A stretch of 64,000 nucleotides of DNA, taken from Shouchella sp047238345 (GTDB taxonomy: Bacteria > Bacillota > Bacilli > Bacillales > Bacillaceae_D). Every line of letters starts with the position of its first letter. Position 1 is the stretch's first letter. The stretch covers positions 1,054,001 through 1,118,000 of the forward strand of contig NZ_JBDFMQ010000001.1 in assembly GCF_047238345.1 (NCBI RefSeq), in the 5' to 3' direction. Below, piece by piece: positions 26,138-34,593 of the stretch. Both the position numbers and the translations under genes were made by a program. The notes beneath the pieces were generated by a model. The model had not been told where the DNA came from and did no database searches. It saw only the letters and a list, made by a program, of their open reading frames with translations.

Positions 26138-27481
26138 TTACGCGTTTGTGCGGAATTTACGTACGCCGAAATATCCAGCGAAAGTTACTGTGGCACCAGC
26201 AAGAATCCATGCCATCCATTGAAGAGAGATACCTTGTTGACTTCCTCCCATACCAGTTTGTGGCATGTCAGGCATTGCTGCTTCCTCTTCAAACATTTCT
26301 GGATTTTGCTCGACAATCGCACCAGCTAAACCTGAACCAATATCGAATGTGAAGGCATATCCTTCTCTAAACGTTTCGAATGAACCAGTATAGTCGCCTT
26401 CCATGTAACGATCAAATGTTGTAAACACTTGGTCTTCGTGTACGTTCACAAGTTCAGTAGCGTCAGCAGCTGGCAAAATGCCCTCTGTTGCTGTGTCTAA
26501 GAACATTCCAAACTCATCAGCAAATGTACTTAATTTACTTTTTGCAGCGTCTTTCGCTTCATTATCTTCATTTTTAACAGCATTGACATATTCACTTTGT
26601 GCTAAGATGTGATTGCCTTGCCAAATCTGCTCAAATTGTTCTCCGCCTTCTTCACCGTATACAGAGGCAATGGTTGCTTTTAAGTCAGCTGTATTTTCAT
26701 CTTCTGCCCAGCTAACAAAATCAAAGTCTTCGCTATCTTTGAATTCTTTTGACATAGATAGTGTTGCTAAAGCAAAGTGTTCGGCAACAAGGTTGCTTAG
26801 GTCTGATCTTAAGTTACCAGCATCTGTTAGAGGCGTTGTTCCTTCAAACATATCTGGATTTTGCTCAACGATTGCATTTGATAGAGCGGCACTAATATCA
26901 AACATATGTGAAAGTCCTTCACGATACGTCATGTAAGCTGTCTCATAGTCGCCATCTACATAAGCATTAAAGGCATCTTCTACTTGTTGTTCATGGATAT
27001 CTAGTACTTCAATTGCAGCGTCGCTTGGAAGAGCACCTTCTGTTGCACCTTCAAGAAATTCTCCAAACTCTACGTAGAAGGCATCAAGCATATCAGATGC
27101 TTCTTCTTGTGCTTCCATGTCTTCATCTTTTACAGCTTGAACGTAGTCAGCTGTGTACTCATTATGTCCAGAGAAGATACGGTCAAATTCTTCTGCACCT
27201 TCATCGCCATAAAGTGATGCAATGGCCGGTTTCATATCTTCAGCATTTTGCATAAGTGCTTCTTGTGCAGCTTCTGCACCTTCATCGCCATCATATTGTT
27301 TTTGCATAGATAGAACAGCTAATGCAAAGTGTTCTGATAAAAGGTGATCGAGTGTTCCTCTAAGTTCAACTGCTGGAGTCGTTACTTGCGACATACCTTC
27401 TTGTGCTTGAGCGCCTTGAATAAATGATGGTGCAATTAGTGAAGCACCTAATACTGGAATTAATGCTTTTCTCATTTTCAT
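26138..27481 (-). CDS. Two-repeat LPXTG-like cell-wall anchored protein
   Basis: The 447-residue protein has a signal peptide (to about 26, AQA), two homologous helical repeats (about 38-216 and 225-395) and a sorting signal MPQTG followed by a hydrophobic helix and RKFRTNA. The repeats share EHFALA-x-LSM, an I-A-S-(L/V)-YG-x-EG block, a GH or GNH site, (I/V)HE-x-Q and a final helix with AIVEQNP-(D/E)-MFE. Each repeat keeps three histidines, suggesting metal or cofactor binding (inference). I recall similar repeats in some Firmicute secreted proteins of unknown role. Its promoter matches that of the sigma operon. Confidence 0.82.
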   Translation of the reverse strand: MKMRKALIPVLGASLIAPSFIQGAQAQEGMSQVTTPAVELRGTLDHLLSEHFALAVLSMQKQYDGDEGAEAAQEALMQNAEDMKPAIASLYGDEGAEEFDRIFSGHNEYTADYVQAVKDEDMEAQEEASDMLDAFYVEFGEFLEGATEGALPSDAAIEVLDIHEQQVEDAFNAYVDGDYETAYMTYREGLSHMFDISAALSNAIVEQNPDMFEGTTPLTDAGNLRSDLSNLVAEHFALATLSMSKEFKDSEDFDFVSWAEDENTADLKATIASVYGEEGGEQFEQIWQGNHILAQSEYVNAVKNEDNEAKDAAKSKLSTFADEFGMFLDTATEGILPAADATELVNVHEDQVFTTFDRYMEGDYTGSFETFREGYAFTFDIGSGLAGAIVEQNPEMFEEEAAMPDMPQTGMGGSQQGISLQWMAWILAGATVTFAGYFGVRKFRTNA

Positions 27482-27514
27482 TTTGAAACACTCCTTTGTG
27501 TTTTGATTTCACTA

Positions 27515-27545
27515 AGCTAACGCAAAGGATGTCAGAATGGATCAC
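27515..27545 (-). promoter_or_regulatory. ECF-type promoter of the anchored-protein gene
   Basis: Reverse strand: GTGATCCA (27545-27538), 15 bases, then CGTTAGCT (27522-27515). The same -35 sequence, spacing and CGTT -10 core occur upstream of the ECF sigma gene, and the -10 lies about 34 bases before the ATG. Confidence 0.78.
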
Positions 27546-27649
27546 TTTTTATAAAAGTTTTTTTAAAAACATTTATGGTGGAGCAAGAGGATTGATTTAG
27601 AGAGGGCGGTGATATACGTGATAAAGAATGTGTAAGAGCGTCTATCACA

Positions 27650-27686
27650 AAGAAAAAGAACCGCACTCAATGAGCGCAGTTCTTTG
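27650..27686 (-). terminator. Terminator of the sigma/anti-sigma operon
   Basis: AAGAACTGCGCTCA and TGAGTGCGGTTCTT (reverse strand) form a 14-bp stem with two wobble pairs, followed by TTTCTTT. Confidence 0.85.
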
Positions 27687-27704
27687 TGTCGTACAGCAAT
27701 GTGT

Positions 27705-28469
27705 TTAAAGTTCTTCCAATAACACAATCTCGCCTTCTGGTGTTTCACTTGTTTCGTCAGGTTCAATCGTAATCGCAATGGTGTCGAAGCCCATTGATGG
27801 GTCGATGTCGAATGTAGACATGCCACTTCCGTCTTCAGCAGGTGTGAATGTACCCGCTCGGTATGGGTCGCCGTCTTTTAACAACCATACTTGATATACT
27901 TGCGTATCTTCCGTTTGTGATAGTTGGTCTGCTTCAACGATTAACTGTTGGTATTGATCTTTATTTACAAAAGAGGCCGTCGCTTCAAATGGAATGGTTT
28001 CTGCAGCTGGCTGTAAACTTAACCGTTGCACAAGTGAATCTACAGAAATGCCAGGTTCCACAACCGTATCTCCTGGACCGCTTAATTGGTTGACGGTATA
28101 GATATTTCCAATTAGCGAAAGAAATAAGGCGGCTGCCATTGTAGGAATGAGCCAATTTCTGTTTTTCTTACGTTTTGGTAATTCTTGTTTTTCTTTTATA
28201 GTGACAACAGTTTTATCTTGTTCATCAGTAGATGGAGAATCTACCGGTGCTTTTTCAGCAAACGCAGCTGCAAGAACTCGGTCTTTCATTGCTGAAGGAG
28301 GTTCAACTGGATCAACATCAAACCCTAAGTCATCCGTAAGCTCTTTGATTTCATTTAATTCTTCTTGGCATGTCGAACAAGTTTCTAGATGCGCTTCAAA
28401 TTCTTTTCGTTCCGTGTCGGTCAATTGTCCGTTAATGTAGTCAATTAAATGGTCACAACGTTCACTCAT
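27705..28469 (-). CDS. RskA-type transmembrane anti-sigma factor
   Basis: The 254-residue protein has an N-terminal zinc-finger anti-sigma domain (CDHLIDYING near residue 5; HLETCSTCQEE, the H-x3-C-x2-C motif), a linker, one membrane helix (about 107-127) and an extracytoplasmic RskA domain (YQVWLLKDG, AGTF, then TIEPDE). It binds its sigma factor until a signal outside the membrane releases it. ATG 28469 follows ATGGAGGGATC and overlaps the sigma gene by eight bases, so the pair is translationally coupled. Confidence 0.92.
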   Translation of the reverse strand: MSERCDHLIDYINGQLTDTERKEFEAHLETCSTCQEELNEIKELTDDLGFDVDPVEPPSAMKDRVLAAAFAEKAPVDSPSTDEQDKTVVTIKEKQELPKRKKNRNWLIPTMAAALFLSLIGNIYTVNQLSGPGDTVVEPGISVDSLVQRLSLQPAAETIPFEATASFVNKDQYQQLIVEADQLSQTEDTQVYQVWLLKDGDPYRAGTFTPAEDGSGMSTFDIDPSMGFDTIAITIEPDETSETPEGEIVLLEEL

Positions 28470-29028
28470 GAATGATCCCTCCATTCTGTTCAATGTCTTG
28501 GATTGTTTCTTTTAGATGTTTTAATGCAAGTCGAATCCTTCCTTTAACCGTACCTAAGGGTAGGTCGCACGAATCAGCAATCTTTTGCTGCGACAAGCCT
28601 TGATAATAAAATAAGGTGATGACCTTTTGTTGTTCCGGTTTTAACTGGCTAATCGCTCTTCTAACAACAGCCCTTTTTTCTTTCCATTCCACCTGATCTT
28701 CTACGCTCGGATCAGGGTCTTCCGTCATTTCTTTTGTAGCAATTTCAGAAGCGGTTTCCCGTTTCTTACGAATATGGTCAATAACGGTGTTTCGTGTCAT
28801 CGTTAACAGCCAGCTAGAAAATTTCCCTTTTGTTTCATCATAAGAACTTTTTTGTGTCCACACTTTTATAAAGACTTCTTGAACAATTTCTTCGGCCAAT
28901 TGTTTCTCTTCCGTCATCTTAAAGGTGAAAGAAAAGAGCAGCTTACTGTATTTATCATACATTTGTTCGAGCGCCTCTTTTTCTCCACCCCTGAGCTTTT
29001 TATAGAGCTCTACATCATGTTCGGGCAT
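28462..29028 (-). CDS. ECF RNA polymerase sigma factor (SigK-like, RskA partner)
   Basis: The 188-residue protein has sigma region 2 (EQMYDKYSKLLFSFTFKM ... AEEIVQEVFIKVWTQ) and region 4 (QLKPEQQKVITLFYYQ, then a helix-turn-helix ending GTVKGRIRLALKHL). The start is set at ATG 29028 (29031 is equivalent) next to AAGGAGATT. The longer frame to 29166 is ruled out because the likely promoter at 29153-29183 would place the transcript start downstream of that codon. It heads an operon with its anti-sigma factor and probably activates itself. Confidence 0.92.
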   Translation of the reverse strand: MPEHDVELYKKLRGGEKEALEQMYDKYSKLLFSFTFKMTEEKQLAEEIVQEVFIKVWTQKSSYDETKGKFSSWLLTMTRNTVIDHIRKKRETASEIATKEMTEDPDPSVEDQVEWKEKRAVVRRAISQLKPEQQKVITLFYYQGLSQQKIADSCDLPLGTVKGRIRLALKHLKETIQDIEQNGGIIHE

Positions 29029-29152
29029 CATAATCTCCTTTTTAACCTGATCTCGATTTATGGACATAAAAAATCGGAATAATAGCTCTCTGCTGATTTT
29101 ACATGTATTTGTCGAGAAAAGCCAAATAAAAAGGTAAGTGGTTCGCTCTCTT

Positions 29153-29183
29153 ACTAAACGTATCAAACGTTCGTTTGGATCAC
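29153..29183 (-). promoter_or_regulatory. Autoregulatory ECF promoter of the sigma operon
   Basis: Reverse strand: GTGATCCA (29183-29176), 15 bases, then CGTTTAGT (29160-29153). It is identical in -35 and spacing to the promoter at 27515-27545, and both -35 elements follow an A-rich stretch. Confidence 0.8.
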
Positions 29184-29329
29184 TTTTTTTTAAAAGATGT
29201 TTGAAAATAGTAGGAAGTGGGAAAGAGAATTAATTATCCTACTAGGGATTGGACCATGATTCCTTGCGTTGCTTCTCACGATATGATTAGATGGCAAATA
29301 AGGACATTTCGATTGAGGTGAGGAAAGAA

Positions 29330-30796
29330 ATGAACGGTTCAAATAACGAAACGAGTTGGAATTTAACTAATAGTTATGAACAATTACCGAAAGTTTTTTA
29401 TAGTAAACAATCATTTAATGAAGTGCCAAACCCAGAAGTTGTTATGTTAAATGATCCCTTAGCAGAGCGTTTAGTAATGCCTTTGGATTTTCTAAAAACA
29501 AAAGAAGGTCATGAACTGCTAGCAGGGAATCAGTTGCAGGATGGACGAGAAGGACTGGCGCAAGCTTATGCAGGTCATCAATTCGGACATTTTACGATGC
29601 TTGGCGATGGGAGAGCGCTTCTTTTAGGTGAACACGTAACGCCACAAGGAGAGCGTGTGGACATTCAATTAAAAGGGTCAGGACGAACGGTGTTTTCACG
29701 TGGTGGTGATGGAAGAGCCGCACTTGGTCCAATGCTTAGAGAATATATTATGAGTGAAGGCATGCATGGGTTAGGTATTCCCACTACAAGAAGCCTAGCT
29801 GTTATAAAAACAGGCCAATATGTGAGGCGAGAGGAACGTTTACCTGGTGCTGTTTTAACACGTATTGCAAAAAGTCACATTCGCGTTGGGACGTTTCAAT
29901 TTGCAGCAGCACGAGGAGAAGTAGATGATCTTAAAGCTTTAGCAGATTATGCAATTGAGCGCCACGAACCAGATGCGAAGGAGGATCAGAACAAATATCT
30001 GTCGTTCCTTTATCGAGTGATCGAAAAACAAGCACAATTAATCGCGCAGTGGCAGCTCATTGGTTTTGTTCATGGTGTCATGAATACAGATAACATGGCA
30101 ATTAGTGGTGAAACAATTGATTACGGTCCGTGTGCGTTTTTAGATACGTATGATCCATCTGCGGTATTTAGTTCGATCGACACGCAAGGACGCTATGCAT
30201 ATGGCAATCAACCATATAGTGCGAACTGGAATGTAGCACGATTTGCTGAAGCACTCTTACCTTTGCTGTCAGAAGAGCAAGAGCAAGCTGTAGCGCTAGC
30301 CCAACGAGCGATTGAGGCATTTACGCCGCTTTATAAACAGTACTGGCTAGAAGGAATGAGAAAAAAATTAGGATTGTTACAAGAGGGAGAAGAGGACGAA
30401 ACGTTTGTTAACCAACTCCTTGCTATTATGAGCGAGTATAAACTTGACTACACGAATACATTTAGACAGTTAAGTACTGGAGAGAGGCTAGCTTCAACTG
30501 TAGAAGACGATGTAGACTATCAAGAGTGGAAGAAAGAGTGGCAGCGACGTTTGGACGAACAACCCTTTAAGCGAGAAGAAGCGGTACAAACCATGTTAGC
30601 AACGAACCCTTATGTTATTCCAAGAAATGAACATATGGAGCGCGTGCTTAACGCTGCCGTAGAAAAAAATGATGACACCTTGCTGAAGAAATTTTTGTCT
30701 GCGCTGAGCAATCCATTTACAGAAACAGATGAAGGAAAAGAATTTACAACCGTTTCAACAAGCGTAAAACCTTACATCACGTATTGCGGCACATAA
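29330..30796 (+). CDS. selO: SelO/YdiU-family protein adenylyltransferase
   Basis: The 488-residue pseudokinase-fold protein transfers AMP to protein hydroxyls, linked to redox stress in studied members. Family blocks are intact: YAGHQFGHFTMLGDGRALLLGE, IQLKGSGRTVFSRGGDGRAAL, GMHGLGIPTTRSL, VHGVMNTDNMAISGETIDYGP and the end YCGT. ATG 29330 follows GAGGTGAGGAAAG; the upstream ATG 29291 has no RBS. A single-gene unit with its terminator overlapping the last codons. Confidence 0.93.
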   Translation: MNGSNNETSWNLTNSYEQLPKVFYSKQSFNEVPNPEVVMLNDPLAERLVMPLDFLKTKEGHELLAGNQLQDGREGLAQAYAGHQFGHFTMLGDGRALLLGEHVTPQGERVDIQLKGSGRTVFSRGGDGRAALGPMLREYIMSEGMHGLGIPTTRSLAVIKTGQYVRREERLPGAVLTRIAKSHIRVGTFQFAAARGEVDDLKALADYAIERHEPDAKEDQNKYLSFLYRVIEKQAQLIAQWQLIGFVHGVMNTDNMAISGETIDYGPCAFLDTYDPSAVFSSIDTQGRYAYGNQPYSANWNVARFAEALLPLLSEEQEQAVALAQRAIEAFTPLYKQYWLEGMRKKLGLLQEGEEDETFVNQLLAIMSEYKLDYTNTFRQLSTGERLASTVEDDVDYQEWKKEWQRRLDEQPFKREEAVQTMLATNPYVIPRNEHMERVLNAAVEKNDDTLLKKFLSALSNPFTETDEGKEFTTVSTSVKPYITYCGT

Positions 30797-30821
30797 CGTA
30801 TTGTTGTGTGTCGCTTTTTAT
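30786..30821 (+). terminator. Terminator overlapping the end of selO
   Basis: GCGGCACA pairs with TGTGTCGC (one G-U) and TTTTT follows; the left arm lies in the last two sense codons and the stop of selO. Confidence 0.7.
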
Positions 30822-30861
30822 GAAATGTCAATCGTCCCATCCTAGTCCAGTGTGCAGGCAT

Positions 30862-31146
30862 TCATACGATAGCAATCACGATCAAATTAATGATAAGAAG
30901 CAAACAGAGTCCACCATAAAAAAACGAACGTTTTAAACCGAGATAATGACATTTAATCGCTTTAGGAATGAATGCAAGTATGAGGGTTCCATGTAAAAGT
31001 AGGCTTATCACGCTGGCATAAGAGTAGGGTTGACTTAAATTTTGGGTAATGAGAAATAAGACGATGACCATCACCAAGAAAGGAATCCAGGCTAAAACCT
31101 CTATACGCCACCATTGCTCGCTTTTTGATTTTGTTTTCACATACAT
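30862..31146 (-). CDS. Small three-helix membrane protein, unknown
   Basis: The 94-residue protein has three hydrophobic helices (about 16-36, 44-63 and 74-93) after a basic N-terminus. ATG 31146 is preferred because GGAGG lies seven bases upstream; the frame extends to 31188 without an RBS. No recognised family; divergent from the next two small membrane-protein genes. Confidence 0.7.
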   Translation of the reverse strand: MYVKTKSKSEQWWRIEVLAWIPFLVMVIVLFLITQNLSQPYSYASVISLLLHGTLILAFIPKAIKCHYLGLKRSFFYGGLCLLLIINLIVIAIV

Positions 31147-31258
31147 AACAAACCTCCTCTTAGAAAACCGTATAGTTTCTACATACACAGAATAGACGTA
31201 TGTAAAACATGGTTTAGAAAAAAAGTAGTCATTTCATAAATGGAAAGGGTGTATGCGA

Positions 31259-31516
31259 ATGCACATTGCACTACATATCGGTTATTTTATCGTACTAGTC
31301 TTGTCGTGTTTTTTGTCTTTTTTCGTCTTATTTGGTGCAGGTTTTGCAGGAGAGTTTGGTATTACGCTATCGACAGTTTTTAACGTTTTAGGGTTTAGTG
31401 TAATATGGGTCGTTGGTTATATGACGTTTTTGTTTACAAAAGACCGCTCCATTCAATATGTTAGTTTACTGTGTGTGGTTGTGGCAATTCCAACGTGGTT
31501 GTTTTTAGCGCCTTAA
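31259..31516 (+). CDS. Small membrane protein, unknown
   Basis: The 85-residue protein has two to three hydrophobic helices and almost no charged residues except a TKDRS loop near residue 60. ATG 31259 is spaced correctly from AAAGGG; ATG 31253 is the alternative. It lies 15 bases before another small membrane-protein gene, probably in the same transcript. Confidence 0.65.
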   Translation: MHIALHIGYFIVLVLSCFLSFFVLFGAGFAGEFGITLSTVFNVLGFSVIWVVGYMTFLFTKDRSIQYVSLLCVVVAIPTWLFLAP

Positions 31517-31531
31517 TAAAGGAGGATAAAA

Positions 31532-31783
31532 ATGGATGTGATCAACCGTAGTTTATTATGCGTAACAGGCGTAGGGGTCGTATTTGCTTTGTTCATGTCA
31601 ACGCTTTTTTTTACGCCTTTACTCATCACCGTGCCTCTTTTAGGAGGTTGGCTAGCACTCGTCTACACGTATAAGAAAGAAACGTACCGCAATCTGTATG
31701 TGATTTGGGTTCTGTCGGCATGTATTTTAGTAGTGACAGTTTTTTTAGCGGTTACGTTTAGCCTAATATTGATGAATGGATAA
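31532..31783 (+). CDS. Small membrane protein, unknown
   Basis: The 83-residue protein has about three hydrophobic helices with a short YKKETYR loop. The start has an ideal RBS (AAAGGAGGATAAAA). It follows the 31259 gene closely. Function unknown. Confidence 0.7.
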   Translation: MDVINRSLLCVTGVGVVFALFMSTLFFTPLLITVPLLGGWLALVYTYKKETYRNLYVIWVLSACILVVTVFLAVTFSLILMNG

Positions 31784-31891
31784 GCGTAAAAAATAGAGAA
31801 TGGTGACTGGTTATTAGAGGTTTCGTCGACCGAGAAGGAGATTCCCGTTTCAAATGGAATATGCTTGATAGAAGCATATGTTAAAGGGGTG

Positions 31892-32311
31892 ATGTGGGTC
31901 GTGAACGTTCAATTAACCTACGAAGCACAGCAAAGTTTGGAAGGGTATTTACAGGTGAAAACAATGCTGGTGGAGGAGACTGAAGCTGATTGGGTGTTTC
32001 AAACGGAATACCTTAAACAGTATCGCATTCGTAAATTAGATGGAGCCGCTTATTGCCAAGGTCGTCTGGTTGTATTATTGTCACTAAATGTTGATGAAAC
32101 GAAATGGTCTCAGTTAATTCTATCCCTGTTAAAACGCTATCCGCACGGTGTGGAATATTTGAAAGATGATACCCATGCGATATATTTTTCGATTTATCAA
32201 AAAATAAAGAAGAAACGATTTCAAAAAACGATTCAATATAGTAAAGCAACTGGTGCCATTCGTGTTCTACAAGGGGATCATTTGAAGCTCGCAAACGTTC
32301 AAGTAGGCTGA
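31892..32311 (+). CDS. Unknown soluble protein; frame extends upstream into an NfeD-like tail
   Basis: The product is about 139 residues with no membrane helix and several Lys-rich segments (IKKKRFQKT). The start is uncertain: ATG 31892 or GTG 31901 after AAAGGGG. The same frame is open back to about 31790 and there reads EVSSTEKEIPVSNG ... VKGVMWVV, which resembles the C-terminal OB fold of NfeD proteins (W-x-E-x-x-x-x-PI-x-x-G-x-x-V). Either the annotated gene is the remainder of a longer one or the resemblance is chance. Function unknown. Confidence 0.5.
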   Translation: MWVVNVQLTYEAQQSLEGYLQVKTMLVEETEADWVFQTEYLKQYRIRKLDGAAYCQGRLVVLLSLNVDETKWSQLILSLLKRYPHGVEYLKDDTHAIYFSIYQKIKKKRFQKTIQYSKATGAIRVLQGDHLKLANVQVG

Positions 32312-32525
32312 ATGGTAAACAAAAAAGGATTTTGATCATCTATGTAGAAACCCTATGTATGAGAGGAGGATGACTGCACCCATTCTCTTCTTTTGTTTAT
32401 TTTAATCATTCATCCTTCTGTATAAATAAGCAAATGTTCCGTATATATGCTTGAAAAATGGTATACTTTTACGTAAATTCATCTAGCGAAAGTAGGAGAG
32501 TGCCATTTTTTATTTATATTTAAGT

Positions 32526-33857
32526 TTGATCTTACTCTATATCGCAAGTGAATTTGTTAACCATATAAGCATTCAAAGTGCAATGGGCGTTTTGGCGCTT
32601 ATCATCATTAGCATTAACTTCTTTAAAGTGAAACGTCTGTATTTTTGGGCGGGTACAGCTTTTTTTATTGTAGGGCTTGTTTGCACGTTTCTTTACGTGC
32701 CGACTGAAAGACCATTCTTATCACTATTCGGTTCAATGACAAGTTTATTAGCACTGCTGTTTGTATTGCCATATATGAGCACGATTATTGCGGTTGGTAA
32801 ATATGATCGAGCCCTTGGTCAAATGATTCGCAAACCTCCACAGTTAACAATGGTTCGGCTTTACCGACGTACCTCGATGATGACGTACATGTTGACGTTG
32901 TTTTTGAATGTGGCAACGGTACCAGTCGTAGTATCTACTGTAAAAGCACAAGTTTCGCAATTAAAAGATGCATTTATTCAACGATTTTTTGCACATAGCA
33001 TATTGAGAGCGTATGGACTTGTCTTACTATGGAGTCCTACTGAAGTCCTTGTCGCTTCAACGATTGATATGACAGGCACAAGCTATTTGCTTTTATTTCC
33101 AACACTATTTGCGATTAGTGTTTTATTTATTTCACTAGATTGGTTTATACATAATCGACAATTAAAGCAGGTTGATTTGAAGGCTGCTGTTGAAGTGACC
33201 CATAACCCGGTACAACTAAGAAAGAAACTATTGGAGCTAGGTTTTGCGATTACTTGTTTTATCGTGTTGCTTTTAAGTCTAAATGCGTTCATACCACAGT
33301 CATTCTTGTTTTCAGTCACTGTGCTCATTATTCCATTTACGTTTATGTGGGCTTTCTTTATTAAAAAAGGAAAACGTTTTTTAATTTTAAGTACAGCTTA
33401 TGTGAAAGGAAATACAACGCAGCTACATGGCTTATTCTTTTTATTTTTAGCAGCCGGTTTTTTTGTGGAAGTGTTTCCATATACGACATTATTTGGCCAT
33501 ATGGACACATTTTTCTCCTATGTCTATGAGAGCGCACCGATTCTTTTGTTCTATTTATTAATTGCGGTATGTATTTTTAGCTTTGCTTTAATTGGCTTTC
33601 ATCCATTAATCTCAATTGCGATCTTTTCCCCTTTTTTAGCCGATGCAATGATTGCTCATCCTTATGGGGTCAGTGTATTATTAATCGGTGTAGGGTTAAG
33701 TACGGTTATGATTGGTCCGTTTAACATTACACCAACAATTTTAGCGATGCAGCTTCAAGCGAACCCATACGCCATTATTCAAAAGAATTTAGTGTTTGCA
33801 TTTAGTTATTTACTATTTATTGTAGGTGTCGCAACGATGTTTAGTTTAATTTTATAA
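32526..33857 (+). CDS. 12-helix permease-like membrane protein, start disrupted
   Basis: The frame of 443 residues has about 12 hydrophobic segments with short loops, and conserved-looking ends such as GVGLSTVMIGPFNITPT, reminiscent of ion-transporter superfamily (DASS/CitM-like) permeases; the family is not certain. The only in-frame start is TTG 32526 without an RBS. A perfect site, GTAGGAGA then GTG at 32500, lies upstream but goes out of frame in a six-T run (32506-32511). One extra T gives V-P-F-F-Y-L-Y-L-S-L-I-L-L joined to this frame, an ideal first membrane helix. Confidence 0.7.
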   Translation: MILLYIASEFVNHISIQSAMGVLALIIISINFFKVKRLYFWAGTAFFIVGLVCTFLYVPTERPFLSLFGSMTSLLALLFVLPYMSTIIAVGKYDRALGQMIRKPPQLTMVRLYRRTSMMTYMLTLFLNVATVPVVVSTVKAQVSQLKDAFIQRFFAHSILRAYGLVLLWSPTEVLVASTIDMTGTSYLLLFPTLFAISVLFISLDWFIHNRQLKQVDLKAAVEVTHNPVQLRKKLLELGFAITCFIVLLLSLNAFIPQSFLFSVTVLIIPFTFMWAFFIKKGKRFLILSTAYVKGNTTQLHGLFFLFLAAGFFVEVFPYTTLFGHMDTFFSYVYESAPILLFYLLIAVCIFSFALIGFHPLISIAIFSPFLADAMIAHPYGVSVLLIGVGLSTVMIGPFNITPTILAMQLQANPYAIIQKNLVFAFSYLLFIVGVATMFSLIL

Positions 33858-33931
33858 AACATCATCAGAACTGTTATTGAGTTATGAAGTCAATGAAAGA
33901 AATGAAATTTTGAAAGAGAGTAGAGAAAGCG

Positions 33932-34564
33932 ATGATTGTAAAAGTTGCCAGCGCCGTCCTTGTAATTGTTGCGATCTTACTTGTAGCCCAGTCTGACTGG
34001 GTCACGGAATTAAGAATAGGTGAGACAGGGGAAGCAAGTGAGTTGTTTCAACAATCTCTTCCCTTTTTACTGTTGTTGTCGTTGGTCTTATTAATTGTAC
34101 AAAGTATATTAACTGTTGTTCCATTGGCTCTAATTTTAATCTTTAATTACATATTACTAGGTTTTTGGTCAGGTTACGCGTGGAGTCTTGGCACAAGTTT
34201 ATTTGCTAGCGTGCTTGCATTCTATCTTTATCGCTATTGGTTGCAACAGTTGTTTCAACAGAAGATACGAAAAGATTGGGTACAGGCTATTGAACGGAAT
34301 GGATTTTGGGTTGTACTAACAAGCCGGCTTATCCCTGTCATGCCGTCTAGTTTAATCAATTTAGCAGCAGGAAGTAGTCAAATCACACTGACAAGTTTCT
34401 TTTTATCAACGTTGATTGGAAATAGTCTTTATTTACTTGCACTATTCTTATTAATGGAGGGGTTTATCGCTGGTGGAATGGAGTGGCTCCTGTTACCTGG
34501 CGTTGGAATCTTGTTTTTAGCAATTTTTCTAAAGAAAAAATTGACCAAACCAGTGAATGATTAA
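33932..34564 (+). CDS. TVP38/TMEM64 (DedA-like, VTT domain) membrane protein
   Basis: The 210-residue protein has about six hydrophobic segments and the VTT/SNARE-associated motif GFWVVLTSRLIPVMPSSLIN followed by AAGSSQI. DedA-superfamily proteins are linked to lipid flipping and membrane potential. The start has an AGAGAGTAGAG site. It is followed after 30 bases by a GNAT gene. Confidence 0.82.
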   Translation: MIVKVASAVLVIVAILLVAQSDWVTELRIGETGEASELFQQSLPFLLLLSLVLLIVQSILTVVPLALILIFNYILLGFWSGYAWSLGTSLFASVLAFYLYRYWLQQLFQQKIRKDWVQAIERNGFWVVLTSRLIPVMPSSLINLAAGSSQITLTSFFLSTLIGNSLYLLALFLLMEGFIAGGMEWLLLPGVGILFLAIFLKKKLTKPVND

Positions 34565-34593
34565 GGGATGAATGAAGGAGATAGGAGCAACAT

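Noticed and set aside
26613..26936. Forward-strand open frames across the anchored-protein and sortase genes (also 25560-25988)
   Set aside because: They mirror the codon pattern of the strongly supported reverse-strand genes and have no RBS or domain.
29032..29166. Longer start for the ECF sigma factor at 29166
   Set aside because: That codon lies within the -35/-10 region of the probable autoregulatory promoter, upstream of the expected transcript start, and lacks an RBS.
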